NCBI RefSeq assembly: GCF_905397285.1
Contig: NZ_CAJPUX010000006.1
Coordinates: 289,093 to 353,092, forward strand
Reading direction: 5' to 3'
Source: Cupriavidus plantarum
GTDB taxonomy: Bacteria; Pseudomonadota; Gammaproteobacteria; Burkholderiales; Burkholderiaceae
Length of the DNA: 64,000 bases
The notes under the pieces are model-generated. The model was not told the origin of the DNA and made no database searches. It saw nothing but the letters and a program-made list of their open reading frames with translations. Shown here one piece after another: positions 8,081 through 17,653 of the stretch. Each line of letters starts with the position of its first letter. Position 1 is the first letter of the stretch. Both the position numbers and the translations under genes were made by a program.

Positions 8081-8692
8081 TCACGACGCGAGCCGCAGCG
8101 CGATAGTCTCCTCGAGCATGTCGAGGCGGTCCTGGCCCCAGAACAGTTCTCCCTCGAACACGTACGACGGCGAGCCGAACACGCCGGCCGCCACGGCCTC
8201 GTCGGTGTAGCGGCGGTACAGCGCTTCGATCGATGGGTCCTGCGCGCGCGCCATCAGCGTATCGGCGTCCAGCCCTTGCGCATCGACGATCTCGTACAGC
8301 GTCTCCGCCGAAGAGATGTCGCGCTCCTCGCACCATTCCGCGCGCAGGATCGCCTTGTACAGCGCGAGCACGGGCAGGTGCGCCGCATCCGCCGCGATCA
8401 CGATGCGCGACGCGAGGTCCGCGTTTGGGCACATGTATTTCGGCGTCGGGTTCACGTCGATGCCGAGCTTGCGGCACCAGCGCTTCAGCTCCGTGACGCG
8501 ATACTGCTGACGCTCCGGCGCGCGCTGGCCCAGCAGCACGCCGCCGGTGCGCGCGTACACGTTCGGCAGGTCCACCGGCTTGTGCCGGATCTCGACATCC
8601 ATGCGCCGGGCGAGCGCGTCGAGCCGATCGGCGCCAAGATAGGCCCAGTCCGAGTTGAGCCAGAAGTAGTAGTCGATGTGCGGGCGGGTCAT
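8081..8692 (-). CDS. HCCA isomerase-like (DsbA-superfamily) protein
   Basis: This is a 203-residue cytoplasmic protein of the 2-hydroxychromene-2-carboxylate isomerase family, a kappa-class GST/DsbA fold. The N-terminus IDYYFWLNSDWAYLG matches the family's glutathione-binding beta-strand/helix start, with Ser14 in place of a CxxC, so it is not a thiol oxidoreductase. The C-terminal GVFGSPSYVFEGELFWGQDRL is the diagnostic cis-Pro region. Its ATG overlaps the stop of the MHS transporter gene, so the two are coupled. Family members isomerise aromatic ring-cleavage products or act as glutathione-dependent isomerases. The substrate here is unknown, and no naphthalene pathway genes are in the window. 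Confidence 0.85.
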   Translation of the reverse strand: MTRPHIDYYFWLNSDWAYLGADRLDALARRMDVEIRHKPVDLPNVYARTGGVLLGQRAPERQQYRVTELKRWCRKLGIDVNPTPKYMCPNADLASRIVIAADAAHLPVLALYKAILRAEWCEERDISSAETLYEIVDAQGLDADTLMARAQDPSIEALYRRYTDEAVAAGVFGSPSYVFEGELFWGQDRLDMLEETIALRLAS

Positions 8693-10014
8693 GCGCGCTT
8701 CCCTCGCTGAACGGTTGCGACCGCGACATTGGCGAATGCCGCGTCGCGCATGCAGGCGGCGCTGATGAAGGCGATCACGCTCAGCGCGCCGAGGTACCAC
8801 ACGATGTACGTGGGGCTGCCCTTGCCGTACGCGAGCAGAGATGTGGCGACGATCGGCGCGAGGCCACCGCCGATGGCGCCCGACACCTGCACGGCGATCG
8901 AGATGCCGCTGTACCGCACCTCCGCCGGAAACTGCGCCGAGAAGAGGCTGCCTTCGGGCCCGTAGAGACAGGCGTAGACCAGGCCGATGGCGACGGCGAG
9001 CGCGATCGTGATGTTCTTCGGATCCAGCGACTGCAGCAGCGTGAAGAACTGCGGCGCGAAGATCAGGATACCGACCGTGCCCGCCATGAACACCCACTTG
9101 AAACCGACGCGGTCCCCGAGGATGCCGAACAGCGGCATCGTGAACAGCGCGATGGCCGCGCCCCATACCGTGGCGTCGAGCATCACGGTCTTCGGTACGC
9201 CGAGCGTCCCCGTGGCGTAGGCGAGCGAGAACGTGACTACCGTATAGAACCACGTGACCTCCGCGAGCCGCCCGCCGACCACGGTGAGCACCTGGCGCGG
9301 ATAGCGCTTGAGTACCACCATGGCAGGCATCTCCACCTTCTCGCCTTTCTTCTGCATCTGCTCGAAGTCGGGCGACTCGGCGACCTTCGCGCGAATGAAC
9401 CAGCCCACCGCGAGCAGGATCACGCTCGCGAGGAATGGCACGCGCCAGCCCCACGTCAGCATGTCCTTCTCGGGCAATGCGGCCACCATGCCCATCGCCA
9501 GCGACGACAGCACGAGCCCCGGCGCCACGCCAGCCTGCGGCAGGCTGCCGAAGAAGCCCTTCTTGCCTTCGGGCGCATGCTCCACAGCCATCAGCACGGC
9601 GCCGCCCCACTCGCCGCCGACCGCGATCCCTTGCAGCAGGCGCAGCAACACGAGCGCGACCGCTGCCCAGTAGCCGATGCTCTCGTACGAAGGGATCAGG
9701 CCGATCAGGATCGTCGGAATGCCCATCATGAACAGCGTGATCAGCAGCATCGATTTGCGGCCGACCTTGTCGCCGAAATGGCCGAACACGATGCCGCCAA
9801 GCGGACGCGCGAAGAAGCCGACCGAGTAGGTCGCGAAGGCGGCGAGCGTCCCCGTCAGCGGGTCGAAAGAAGGAAAGAAGATCTTGTTGAAGATCAGGGC
9901 GGCCGCCGTGCCGTAGAGAAAAAAGTCGTACCACTCGATGGTGGTGCCCATCATGCTGGCCAGACCCGCGGTGATGTATTCGCGCCGTGTGCGCGTGGTG
10001 GGAATGCTGTTCAT
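8689..10014 (-). CDS. MHS-family MFS metabolite:proton symporter
   Basis: This is a 441-residue inner-membrane transporter with about twelve membrane segments. The N-terminal sequence (GTTIEWYDFFLYGTAAALIF) and GHFGDKVGRKSMLL are typical of the metabolite:H+ symporter family that includes ShiA, KgtP and ProP. Family substrates are organic acids, osmolytes or aromatic acids; the one used here cannot be told from sequence. The ATG at 10014 was chosen because of a strong Shine-Dalgarno (AAGGAG) eight bases upstream. It lies between the class II aldolase gene and the isomerase gene on the same strand and is probably cotranscribed with both. Confidence 0.92.
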   Translation of the reverse strand: MNSIPTTRTRREYITAGLASMMGTTIEWYDFFLYGTAAALIFNKIFFPSFDPLTGTLAAFATYSVGFFARPLGGIVFGHFGDKVGRKSMLLITLFMMGIPTILIGLIPSYESIGYWAAVALVLLRLLQGIAVGGEWGGAVLMAVEHAPEGKKGFFGSLPQAGVAPGLVLSSLAMGMVAALPEKDMLTWGWRVPFLASVILLAVGWFIRAKVAESPDFEQMQKKGEKVEMPAMVVLKRYPRQVLTVVGGRLAEVTWFYTVVTFSLAYATGTLGVPKTVMLDATVWGAAIALFTMPLFGILGDRVGFKWVFMAGTVGILIFAPQFFTLLQSLDPKNITIALAVAIGLVYACLYGPEGSLFSAQFPAEVRYSGISIAVQVSGAIGGGLAPIVATSLLAYGKGSPTYIVWYLGALSVIAFISAACMRDAAFANVAVATVQRGKRA

Positions 10015-10048
10015 CGTGACGCTCCTTGGATGATCGAATGGCAGCGCG

Positions 10049-10828
10049 TCACGCTGCGGGCAGCGGCGGTACGCCGTGCGTCTGGCGGGCCCAGTAGGCG
10101 AACGTCGCGTTGACGATCGACGGCTTGAGCAGGTAATCGTGCGCCTCGCGGGCAAGCGCGTCATCGACGGGTGTCAGCGGACCGAAGGCCTGCGCGCGAA
10201 TCTGCAGACGCGCCGCGCGTTCTAGGTACACCGACAGGTAGGTCGCTTCCTCGCAGGTCTTGCCGGCGGTGAGGTAGCCGTGATGCGCGAGGATGATGGC
10301 GCGCTTGCTGCCCAGCGCTTCGGAGATGATGACGCCTTCCTGATCGGCGATGGGCACACCTGGCCATTCGCCAAGGAACGCGCAGTCGTCGTGCAGCGGC
10401 GTCATGTCCATCTGCGCGATCACGAGCGGCTGGCGCGCGGCCGCGAGCGCGGATGCCCATGGCGAGTGCGTGTGGATGATCGCGTTGACGTCGGGGCGCG
10501 CGTCGTACACCCACAGGTGAAAACGCGTCGCCGGGTTGGGCATGCCGTCGCCGGTGAGCGTGTTGAGGTCGCGATCGACCTCGATGAAGTCCTGCGGCGT
10601 GGCTTCGTCGAAGCCGAGGCCGAAGCGCAGCGTCCAGTAGGCGCCGGGTCGCTCGGACCGCACGCTGATCTGGCCCGCGAGGCCGGCTTCCTGCTCGGTC
10701 ATCGCGAGGATGCGGCACGCGTAGGCCATGGTCTCCTGCATCGTGCGCGGCTTGCTGCGCAGATGCCGGGCCATCTCGGTGGTGGCGCGCGTGTCGAAAT
10801 ACGATTTGTCTCTGAGGGGGGCGTTCAT
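10049..10828 (-). CDS. Class II aldolase/adducin-family protein
   Basis: This is a 259-residue cytoplasmic protein with the class II aldolase/adducin fold. Zinc-binding His residues are visible in IIHTHSPWA and in LAHHGYLTAG. The usual GNxS motif is replaced by AGQISVR. Members cleave or epimerise sugar phosphates or decarboxylate aldol products, and many are of unknown function. It is the first gene of a minus-strand unit with the MHS transporter and the HCCA isomerase-like gene. A near-perfect inverted repeat stands 60-80 bases upstream of its start, next to the LysR gene end. The pathway is unknown. Confidence 0.88.
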   Translation of the reverse strand: MNAPLRDKSYFDTRATTEMARHLRSKPRTMQETMAYACRILAMTEQEAGLAGQISVRSERPGAYWTLRFGLGFDEATPQDFIEVDRDLNTLTGDGMPNPATRFHLWVYDARPDVNAIIHTHSPWASALAAARQPLVIAQMDMTPLHDDCAFLGEWPGVPIADQEGVIISEALGSKRAIILAHHGYLTAGKTCEEATYLSVYLERAARLQIRAQAFGPLTPVDDALAREAHDYLLKPSIVNATFAYWARQTHGVPPLPAA

Positions 10829-10886
10829 ACTGTCTTCTCTCTCCGTGGGTGGTACGGAGCCAGTATGGAAACGACACCCCGCGCGA

Positions 10887-10908
10887 GCTATGAAGCTGCG
10901 CTCATAGC
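10887..10908. promoter_or_regulatory. Inverted repeat, candidate LysR operator
   Basis: GCTATGA at 10887-10893 and TCATAGC at 10902-10908 form a perfect seven-base inverted repeat with an eight-base centre. It lies between the LysR gene and the aldolase gene, where a LysR-type activator of the catabolic operon would be expected to bind. Confidence 0.45.
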
Positions 10909-10915
10909 AGGTATC

Positions 10916-11860
10916 TCATTCCGTCACGCCTTTGTCATGCACCGTCGTGGCGTCGTGCTCGCCGAGGTTGCGGGCGACCTGTAGCGCGCATTCGAGCAGT
11001 GCACCGGTCAGGGGCATGGCATGCCGTTCGCCATGGCTGATGGCGACGATGCGGCGGCGCAGCAGCGGCGCGCGAATGCGGACCTTGTGCAGACCGTAAT
11101 CCGCGAGCAGCTTGTCCGGTAACCGGCATGGAAGGATGCATTCGCCGACGCCGGTGGAGACGAGCTTCAGGATCGCATCGACGGTTTCCGCTTCCGCGAC
11201 ATAGTCCGGTTGGAGGCCAGCGCTCTGGAGCATGCGGCGCAGCGCGTAGGCGGGCGGGAAACCCACGAGCCGCAGTTCGCGGCGGTGCAGGTCGATCGCC
11301 TCGCCCTCCTCCCGCCCCTCCTGCTGCCCAGCGGCGGGCTCGCGCGTGACGAGGCACATCTCGTCCTCGAACAGCGGGTGCGACGTGAGGGTCGCGGTAT
11401 CGACCGCGGTGTCGTAGACAAAGCCGAGGTCCGCCTTGCCGCTCTCCACGAGCGACACGACTTCCGGCGAACTGCGGCCCATCAGCGACAGGTTCACGCC
11501 GGGATGGCTGCTGACGAAGCGCGCGACGACGTCGGCCATGAAGTAGTAGCTGACCGGATGCACGATCGCGAGCCGCACGGTCCCCTGCGTGGTGCCGTGG
11601 CTTTCGCGGATGGTGTCGACGGCCTGGTCGATCGCGCGATACGGCCCGCGAATCGCGTCGTGGAGCTTGCGCCCGGCTTCCGTGAGTTCCACGCCGCGGC
11701 CCGTGCGGATGAACAGCGGCTTGCCCAGATGGGTCTCCAGCGCGGCCAGTTGCCGGCTCAGGCCCGACTGCGTCTGGTCGAGTTCCTCCGCGGCGCGCGA
11801 CAGCGACTTGAGTTCGGCGATGCGCAGGAAACTGCGGAGCTGGCGGTCGGGGGTGTCCAT
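10916..11860 (-). CDS. LysR-type transcriptional regulator
   Basis: This is a 314-residue regulator with an N-terminal winged helix-turn-helix (RSFLRIAELKSLSRAAEELD, QSGLSRQLAALETHLGKPLF) and a C-terminal periplasmic-binding-like effector domain. It stands directly upstream of, and on the same strand as, the aldolase-MHS-isomerase genes, which is unusual because LysR genes more often face their target. It is the likely regulator of that cluster through the inverted repeat at 10887-10908. The effector is unknown. Confidence 0.92.
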   Translation of the reverse strand: MDTPDRQLRSFLRIAELKSLSRAAEELDQTQSGLSRQLAALETHLGKPLFIRTGRGVELTEAGRKLHDAIRGPYRAIDQAVDTIRESHGTTQGTVRLAIVHPVSYYFMADVVARFVSSHPGVNLSLMGRSSPEVVSLVESGKADLGFVYDTAVDTATLTSHPLFEDEMCLVTREPAAGQQEGREEGEAIDLHRRELRLVGFPPAYALRRMLQSAGLQPDYVAEAETVDAILKLVSTGVGECILPCRLPDKLLADYGLHKVRIRAPLLRRRIVAISHGERHAMPLTGALLECALQVARNLGEHDATTVHDKGVTE

Positions 11861-11883
11861 GGGGCAGTTCTCAAGCAGGGTTT

Positions 11884-11917
11884 ATGCCCGATGGGGGCAT
11901 GAAGGCGAGGATACAAT
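11884..11917 (+). promoter_or_regulatory. Putative promoter/operator of the MazG-like gene
   Basis: An inverted repeat (ATGCCC at 11884-11889, GGGCAT at 11895-11900) is followed by TACAAT at 11912-11917, a good -10 match. No clear -35 was found at the normal distance. The region separates the divergent LysR and MazG-like genes. Confidence 0.4.
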
Positions 11918-11945
11918 CCAACACTATTACCGGAGTCCCGCGTTC

Positions 11946-12266
11946 ATGTCTCTTATCGATATCCGCAACTTGCAGCAGGCCGCTTCGGACTTCGCCGACG
12001 CGCGCGACTGGCGCCAGTATCACAGTCCGAAGAATCTGGCCATGGCGCTGAGCGTCGAAGTGTCCGAGCTCGTCGAGATCTTCCAGTGGAAGACCGAGGA
12101 GGAATCGCGGCGCGTCATGACGACCGACGAGCGCGCGCATGTCGAGCAGGAACTCGCCGATATCACGATCTACCTGGCGCAACTCGTGACGACGCTTGGC
12201 GTGGATCTGGATGCGGCGATCCAGGCCAAGATGGAAATGAATGCGGTGAAGTATCCGGCAAGCTAG
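11946..12266 (+). CDS. MazG-like nucleotide pyrophosphohydrolase
   Basis: This is a 106-residue all-alpha NTP pyrophosphatase of the MazG/RS21-C6 type, a family that removes non-canonical or surplus nucleoside triphosphates. The magnesium-binding ExxE...ExxD pattern is visible as VEVSELVEIFQW and EQELADITIYL. The length fits single-domain members. The ATG at 11946 has GGAG about ten bases upstream. It is followed after 11 bases by the DUF72 gene, so the two may share a transcript. Confidence 0.9.
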   Translation: MSLIDIRNLQQAASDFADARDWRQYHSPKNLAMALSVEVSELVEIFQWKTEEESRRVMTTDERAHVEQELADITIYLAQLVTTLGVDLDAAIQAKMEMNAVKYPAS

Positions 12267-12277
12267 GGAGGAGCCTT

Positions 12278-13135
12278 ATGGCGACGCGCGGCAAAAGCGG
12301 TACCGGCAGTTCGTATCCTTCGAATGTGCATATCGGCATCGGTGGCTGGACCTTCGAGCCGTGGCGCGACAACTTCTATCCCGCCGGCCTCGCGCAGGCG
12401 AAGGAGCTGCGGTATGCGAGCCGGCATCTGACGGCGATCGAGATCAACAGCACGTATCACGGCACCCAGAAGCGCACGTCGTTCGTGAAATGGCGCGACG
12501 AGACGCCCGACGGGTTCGTGTTCTCGGTGAAGGCGAACCGCTTTGCGACCAACCGGCGCGTGCTGGCCGAAGCCGGGGATTCGATCTCGCGGTTCCTCGA
12601 CAGCGGGATAGCCGAGCTAGGCGCGAAGCTGGGTCCCGTCGTGTGGCAGTTCGCGCCGACCAAGCAGTTCGACGCCGAGGACTTCGAGGCGTTTCTGGCG
12701 CTGCTGCCGGCCTCGGTCGAGGGCGTGAAGCTGCGGCATGTGCTCGAGGTGCGGCACGAGAGCTTCGCGTGCGACGCGTATGTGAAACTCGCGCGCAAGT
12801 ACAAGGCGGCGACGGTGTTCACGGATTCGCCGAAGTTTCCCTCGATGGCGGACCTCACCGCGGACTTCGTGTATGCGCGGCTGATGGAGAGCAACGCCAG
12901 ACTGGCCACGGGGTATGGACCCAAGGCGCTCGACCAATGGACGGCGCGGGTACAGGCATGGAGCGAGGGCAAGGCCCCCGACGACCTGCCGCGCGTGAGC
13001 GATAGCGATGGGCGGCTCAAGGCGAAAGAGGTGTTCCTGTTCTTCATCAACGGCGCCAAGGAGCGCGCGCCCGCCGCCGCGCAGGCGCTGCTGGGCAAGC
13101 TCGGATGGCGGCCCGCGACGGATGACAACCTATAA
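12278..13135 (+). CDS. DUF72 (YecE-like) protein
   Basis: This is a 285-residue protein of the DUF72 family, a TIM-barrel fold of unknown function that is widespread in bacteria and archaea. Characteristic sequences are HIGIGGWTFEPWRDNFYP near the N-terminus, IEINSTYHGTQ, and FSVKANRF. The ATG at 12278 was chosen over upstream in-frame starts because of the Shine-Dalgarno GGGAGGAG and because the upstream extension would overlap mazG. It lies between the MazG-like gene and dbpA, with six bases before the helicase ATG. Confidence 0.9.
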   Translation: MATRGKSGTGSSYPSNVHIGIGGWTFEPWRDNFYPAGLAQAKELRYASRHLTAIEINSTYHGTQKRTSFVKWRDETPDGFVFSVKANRFATNRRVLAEAGDSISRFLDSGIAELGAKLGPVVWQFAPTKQFDAEDFEAFLALLPASVEGVKLRHVLEVRHESFACDAYVKLARKYKAATVFTDSPKFPSMADLTADFVYARLMESNARLATGYGPKALDQWTARVQAWSEGKAPDDLPRVSDSDGRLKAKEVFLFFINGAKERAPAAAQALLGKLGWRPATDDNL

Positions 13136-13136
13136 T
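13131..13136 (+). promoter_or_regulatory. Consensus -10 element just before dbpA
   Basis: A perfect TATAAT overlaps the DUF72 stop and ends only five bases before the dbpA ATG at 13142. There is no Shine-Dalgarno before that ATG. If used, it would make a transcript starting at or next to the ATG, that is, a leaderless mRNA. No convincing -35 is present. Confidence 0.3.
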
Positions 13137-13141
13137 CCGGC

Positions 13142-14536
<1,395 letters not shown>

Positions 14537-14610
14537 CCTCCACGCCTTCGAGAAGCGCGTGTTCGGTAACAAGATTCGTACAAGTCACCCTGTGAGCGCC
14601 GCCGATCCTT

Positions 14611-14619
14611 TGCTACTCT
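14611..14619 (+). promoter_or_regulatory. Extended -10 element upstream of the CBS gene
   Basis: TGCTACTCT fits an extended -10 (TGn plus hexamer). It lies about 85 bases before the CBS-protein ATG at 14704. Similar TGCTA sequences occur upstream of other genes in this window. Confidence 0.35.
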
Positions 14620-14703
14620 GAAGACAGGCCGGTGGCGTTCCGCGCTGCATCATGCGGCGCCGCACGGGTGACCCAGACGCAAGAGACCGAACGAGGAGTG
14701 GGT

Positions 14704-15144
14704 ATGAAAACCGCACGGCAGGTTCTGGAATCGAAGCCAACGCAAGCCATCTTCAGCATCCCGCCGGTAGCGACGGTCTATGCCGCGCTGCAGCTGATGG
14801 CGGAGAAAGGGATCGGCGCGTTGCTCGTCATGGAGCAAAACAAGATCGTCGGCATCCTGAGCGAGCGCGACTACGCGCGCAAGGTGATCCTGATGCAGCG
14901 CACCTCGCGCGAAACGCTCGTGCGCGAAATCATGACCAGTTCGGTGATCTACGTCCGCGCGGACCAGAGCACCGACGACTGCATGGCGCTGATGACGCGC
15001 CACCGGCTGCGCCACCTGCCCGTCATGGACGGCGACGAACTGGTCGGCATGCTGTCGATCGGCGACCTCGTGAAGGACATCATCTCCGAGCAGAAATTCA
15101 TCATCGAACAGCTGGAGCATTACATTTCCGGCAACGTGCATTGA
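14704..15144 (+). CDS. CBS-domain pair protein
   Basis: This is a 146-residue cytoplasmic protein made of two CBS domains (a Bateman module): residues about 10-65 with GIGALLVMEQNKIVGILSERDYARKV, and about 75-130 with RHLPVMDGDELVGMLSIGDLVK. CBS pairs bind adenine nucleotides and usually report energy state to partner proteins; stand-alone forms like this one have no fixed partner. The ATG at 14704 was chosen for its Shine-Dalgarno (GGAG), although an upstream in-frame start exists. The stop codon lies inside a tandemly duplicated 14-base unit. Confidence 0.92.
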   Translation: MKTARQVLESKPTQAIFSIPPVATVYAALQLMAEKGIGALLVMEQNKIVGILSERDYARKVILMQRTSRETLVREIMTSSVIYVRADQSTDDCMALMTRHRLRHLPVMDGDELVGMLSIGDLVKDIISEQKFIIEQLEHYISGNVH

Positions 15145-15172
15145 AACCGGTGCATTGAAACCGGTGCACTGA
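15136..15172 (+). repeat. 14-bp tandem duplication carrying the CBS gene stop
   Basis: Two perfect copies of a 14-base unit (15136-15149, 15150-15163) and a partial third are seen. The first copy contains the last Val-His codons and the TGA of the CBS gene, so the duplication also copied the stop. Confidence 0.9.
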
Positions 15173-15185
15173 CGCGCGTGCATCG

Positions 15186-15227
15186 CGCCCGGCGTACCAG
15201 ATAGCACGCCCGGCGTGCCAGATAGCC
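15186..15227 (+). repeat. 21-bp tandem duplication
   Basis: Two adjacent 21-base units (15186-15206 and 15207-15227) differ at two positions. A small hairpin (GATAGC at 15221-15226 with GCTATC at 15232-15237) follows in the spacer between the CBS and MFS genes. Confidence 0.88.
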
Positions 15228-15286
15228 GCAAGCTATCTCCGGGCGAAATTGATTGGAGAAAGCAGGCGCCGCCGAAGTTCGGTAGA

Positions 15287-15302
15287 CGCATATAATTATG
15301 CG
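15287..15302 (+). promoter_or_regulatory. Consensus -10 inside a palindrome upstream of the MFS exporter
   Basis: CGCATA (15287-15292) and TATGCG (15297-15302) form an inverted repeat whose centre includes a perfect TATAAT (15291-15296). The MFS start codon is 24 bases further on. A repressor bound here would block the promoter directly, as for many TetR- or MarR-regulated drug exporters. No such regulator gene is adjacent. Confidence 0.5.
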
Positions 15303-15325
15303 ATTACTGAATAAGGCCGCGCCTG

Positions 15326-16912
15326 ATGTCCCCGCCCGTGTCCGCATCCACCGCACAGCCCACCGCAGAGGCTGGCGTCTCGTCTTCGCATTCCCCGGCA
15401 GTCCACGACCATCGCGCGATCATGCGGGTGATCGGCGGCATCGTGCTGTGCATCCTGCTCGCGGCGCTCGACCAGACCGTGGTCATCCCGGCCGTGCCGG
15501 CGATTGCCAACGACTTGAACGGGTTTGGACACCTGTCGTGGATCGTCACCGCCTATCTGATCGTCTCGACGGTCACCACGCCGCTCTACGGCAAGCTCTC
15601 CGATAGTTTCGGCCGGCGCCGGCTGCTGATGGTTGCGATCTCGCTGTTCATCGCCGCGTCCGTCGCATGCGCGCTCGCGCAGTCGCTGTCGCAGCTGATC
15701 CTGTTCCGCGCATTGCAGGGCGTGGGGGGCGGTGGGCTGATGTCCCTCGCGCAGGCGGCGATCGCCGACGTCGTGGCGCCCCGTCAGCGCGGCCGCTATC
15801 AGGGCTATCTCGCGATGGTATGGGCCATGGCCTCGATCGCTGGTCCGCTCGTCGGCGGCTGGGTGTCCGACCATATGTCGTGGCGCTGGCTGTTCTGGAT
15901 CAACGTGCCGCTGGGCGCGCTAGCCATGACGATGTGCTACCGCGGCCTGGCCAGTCTGCGCCCGCGCGGCGGCAGGCCGAAAGTCGACTGGCTCGGCGCG
16001 CTGCTGCTAGCGGTCGCGATCGTCGCGTTCCTGCTCGCGATGAGCTGGGCGGGCGACGCGTTCGACTGGATCTCCCCCGAAATGGGCGCCCTGCTCGGCG
16101 TCACCGCTATCGCGCTGGCCCTGCTCGCGTGGCAGGAGCACCGCGCGCCGGACCCCATGCTCGCGCCGCGGTTGTTTCATAACCGCGCCTACGTGATGGG
16201 CGTAGGCGCGTCGGCGATGTCCGCGCTCAATATCTTCCTGTGCATCTTCGCGCTGCCGCTGCTGTTCCAGCTCGTGCGCGGCGCCGACGCGTCGATGTCG
16301 GGCCTGCTGGTGGTGCCGTTCCTGCTGGCTACGGTCGCCGGCAACCTCGTCGTGGCGTGGCTCGCGCCGCGCGTCGGCCGCATGCGCGGCATCCTGACCG
16401 GCGGCTATATCGCCGCGGCGATCGGACTGATCGCGATGGCCGCCGCGACGCCCGCGGTGCCGACGCCGTTCGTCCTGATCGCCATGACGATCGCGGGTGT
16501 CGGCCTGGGCATGACGATGGTGGGCACGCTGATCGGGGTACAGAATGCGCTCGAGGCGCGCGACATGGGCTCGGGCACGGGCGCGCTGCTCGTGATCCGC
16601 TCGCTCGGCAGCGCTATCGGCGGTGCGCTGGCCGGAACGCTGCTGGCGCTCGAGTTCCGCGCGGCGATGATGCGCGCGGGCATCACCGAGTCGCTCGACC
16701 TCGGCGCGCTGCGCCATGGCAGCGAGGCCATGGCGCATCTGTCGCCCGTCGCGCGCCAGGCGCTCGCGGGCGGCGTGGAATCGGGCTTCCACCTGATCTT
16801 TGCGGCGGGCGCGGTGGCGGCGATCGTCGCGCTCGCGATCACGCGCCGCATGCCGGACCTCGAACTGCGCGGCAGCGTGACCGAGCACGCCAAGACCGCG
16901 ATGATGGACTGA
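15326..16912 (+). CDS. DHA2-family MFS drug:proton exporter
   Basis: This is a 528-residue inner-membrane protein with about fourteen membrane segments, as expected for the DHA2 (14-TM) drug:H+ antiporters. The first membrane segment carries ALDQTVVIPAVPAI, the family's motif D1, followed by GKLSDSFGRRRLL (motif A) and RALQGVGGGGLMSLAQA. The first 30 residues are polar and Ser/Ala-rich. Substrates of this group include cationic dyes and antibiotics. It stands alone after the CBS gene; its probable promoter lies in the palindrome at 15287-15302. Confidence 0.92.
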   Translation: MSPPVSASTAQPTAEAGVSSSHSPAVHDHRAIMRVIGGIVLCILLAALDQTVVIPAVPAIANDLNGFGHLSWIVTAYLIVSTVTTPLYGKLSDSFGRRRLLMVAISLFIAASVACALAQSLSQLILFRALQGVGGGGLMSLAQAAIADVVAPRQRGRYQGYLAMVWAMASIAGPLVGGWVSDHMSWRWLFWINVPLGALAMTMCYRGLASLRPRGGRPKVDWLGALLLAVAIVAFLLAMSWAGDAFDWISPEMGALLGVTAIALALLAWQEHRAPDPMLAPRLFHNRAYVMGVGASAMSALNIFLCIFALPLLFQLVRGADASMSGLLVVPFLLATVAGNLVVAWLAPRVGRMRGILTGGYIAAAIGLIAMAAATPAVPTPFVLIAMTIAGVGLGMTMVGTLIGVQNALEARDMGSGTGALLVIRSLGSAIGGALAGTLLALEFRAAMMRAGITESLDLGALRHGSEAMAHLSPVARQALAGGVESGFHLIFAAGAVAAIVALAITRRMPDLELRGSVTEHAKTAMMD

Positions 16913-16934
16913 GGCGGATCGGCCGCAGGAACAG

Positions 16935-16940
16935 TACACT
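16935..16940 (+). promoter_or_regulatory. Possible -10 of the glutathione peroxidase gene
   Basis: TACACT lies 48 bases before the ATG at 16989. It has the same form as several other predicted -10 hexamers in this window. No good -35 was found. Confidence 0.3.
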
Positions 16941-16988
16941 TGGCGCGATCCCGCACCCGAGGATTTTCGAACCCGGAGACAAGCCGCC

Positions 16989-17621
16989 ATGATCCGTACG
17001 CTATCCGCCACGCTATCTGGAGCCGCCGCGCTGGCGGCCGCCGCCTCGATGGCCGTCATGCCCGCGCGGGCCGCCGATAAACCTGCAACTAACGCCGCCA
17101 CAGCGGGCACGTTGGGGACCGCGGCCACGGCGGCCGGCGCGTGCCCGGCGTCGCTCAACTTCAAGTTCCCGCGTCTGCAGGACGAAGCGCCGCAGAATCT
17201 CTGCCAGTACGCGGGCAAGGTCGTGCTCGTGGTCAACACCGCCAGCTATTGCGGATTCACGCCGCAGTACGAGGGCCTGGAGCAGCTGTATGCGAAGTAT
17301 CGCGAGCGCGGCCTCGTCGTGCTCGGCTTTCCCTCGAACGACTTCTCGCAGGAGCCCGGCTCGGAGAAGGAAATCTCCGACTTCTGCTACAACACGTATG
17401 GCGTCAAGTTTCCGATGCTGGGCAAGACCCACGTGCGCGGCGGCGAGGCGAACCCGATGTACGCGCTGCTGGCGAAGGAGACCGGCACCGCGCCGAAGTG
17501 GAACTTCTACAAGTATCTGATCGACCGGAACGGGCAGGTGGTCGGCAGCTACGACAGCAGGACGAAGCCTGACGACAAGCAGCTCGTCGGCCGGATCGAG
17601 CAACTCCTGGGCGCGCGCTGA
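16989..17621 (+). CDS. Periplasmic glutathione peroxidase-family protein
   Basis: This is a 210-residue thiol peroxidase of the glutathione peroxidase family. An N-terminal signal peptide (hydrophobic Ala-rich stretch ending PARAADK) suggests export to the periplasm, unlike the cytoplasmic E. coli BtuE. Catalytic residues are visible: Cys88 in NTASYCGFT, FPSNDFSQ with Gln/Asn, and the Trp-Asn pair in KWNFYKYLID. It has Cys rather than selenocysteine, so it probably uses thioredoxin-like reductants to reduce lipid or organic peroxides. The ATG follows a Shine-Dalgarno GGAG. The FAH-family gene follows after 32 bases. Confidence 0.92.
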   Translation: MIRTLSATLSGAAALAAAASMAVMPARAADKPATNAATAGTLGTAATAAGACPASLNFKFPRLQDEAPQNLCQYAGKVVLVVNTASYCGFTPQYEGLEQLYAKYRERGLVVLGFPSNDFSQEPGSEKEISDFCYNTYGVKFPMLGKTHVRGGEANPMYALLAKETGTAPKWNFYKYLIDRNGQVVGSYDSRTKPDDKQLVGRIEQLLGAR

Positions 17622-17653
17622 GCGCGGTCCTCATCCATCGCGAAAGGAAAACA

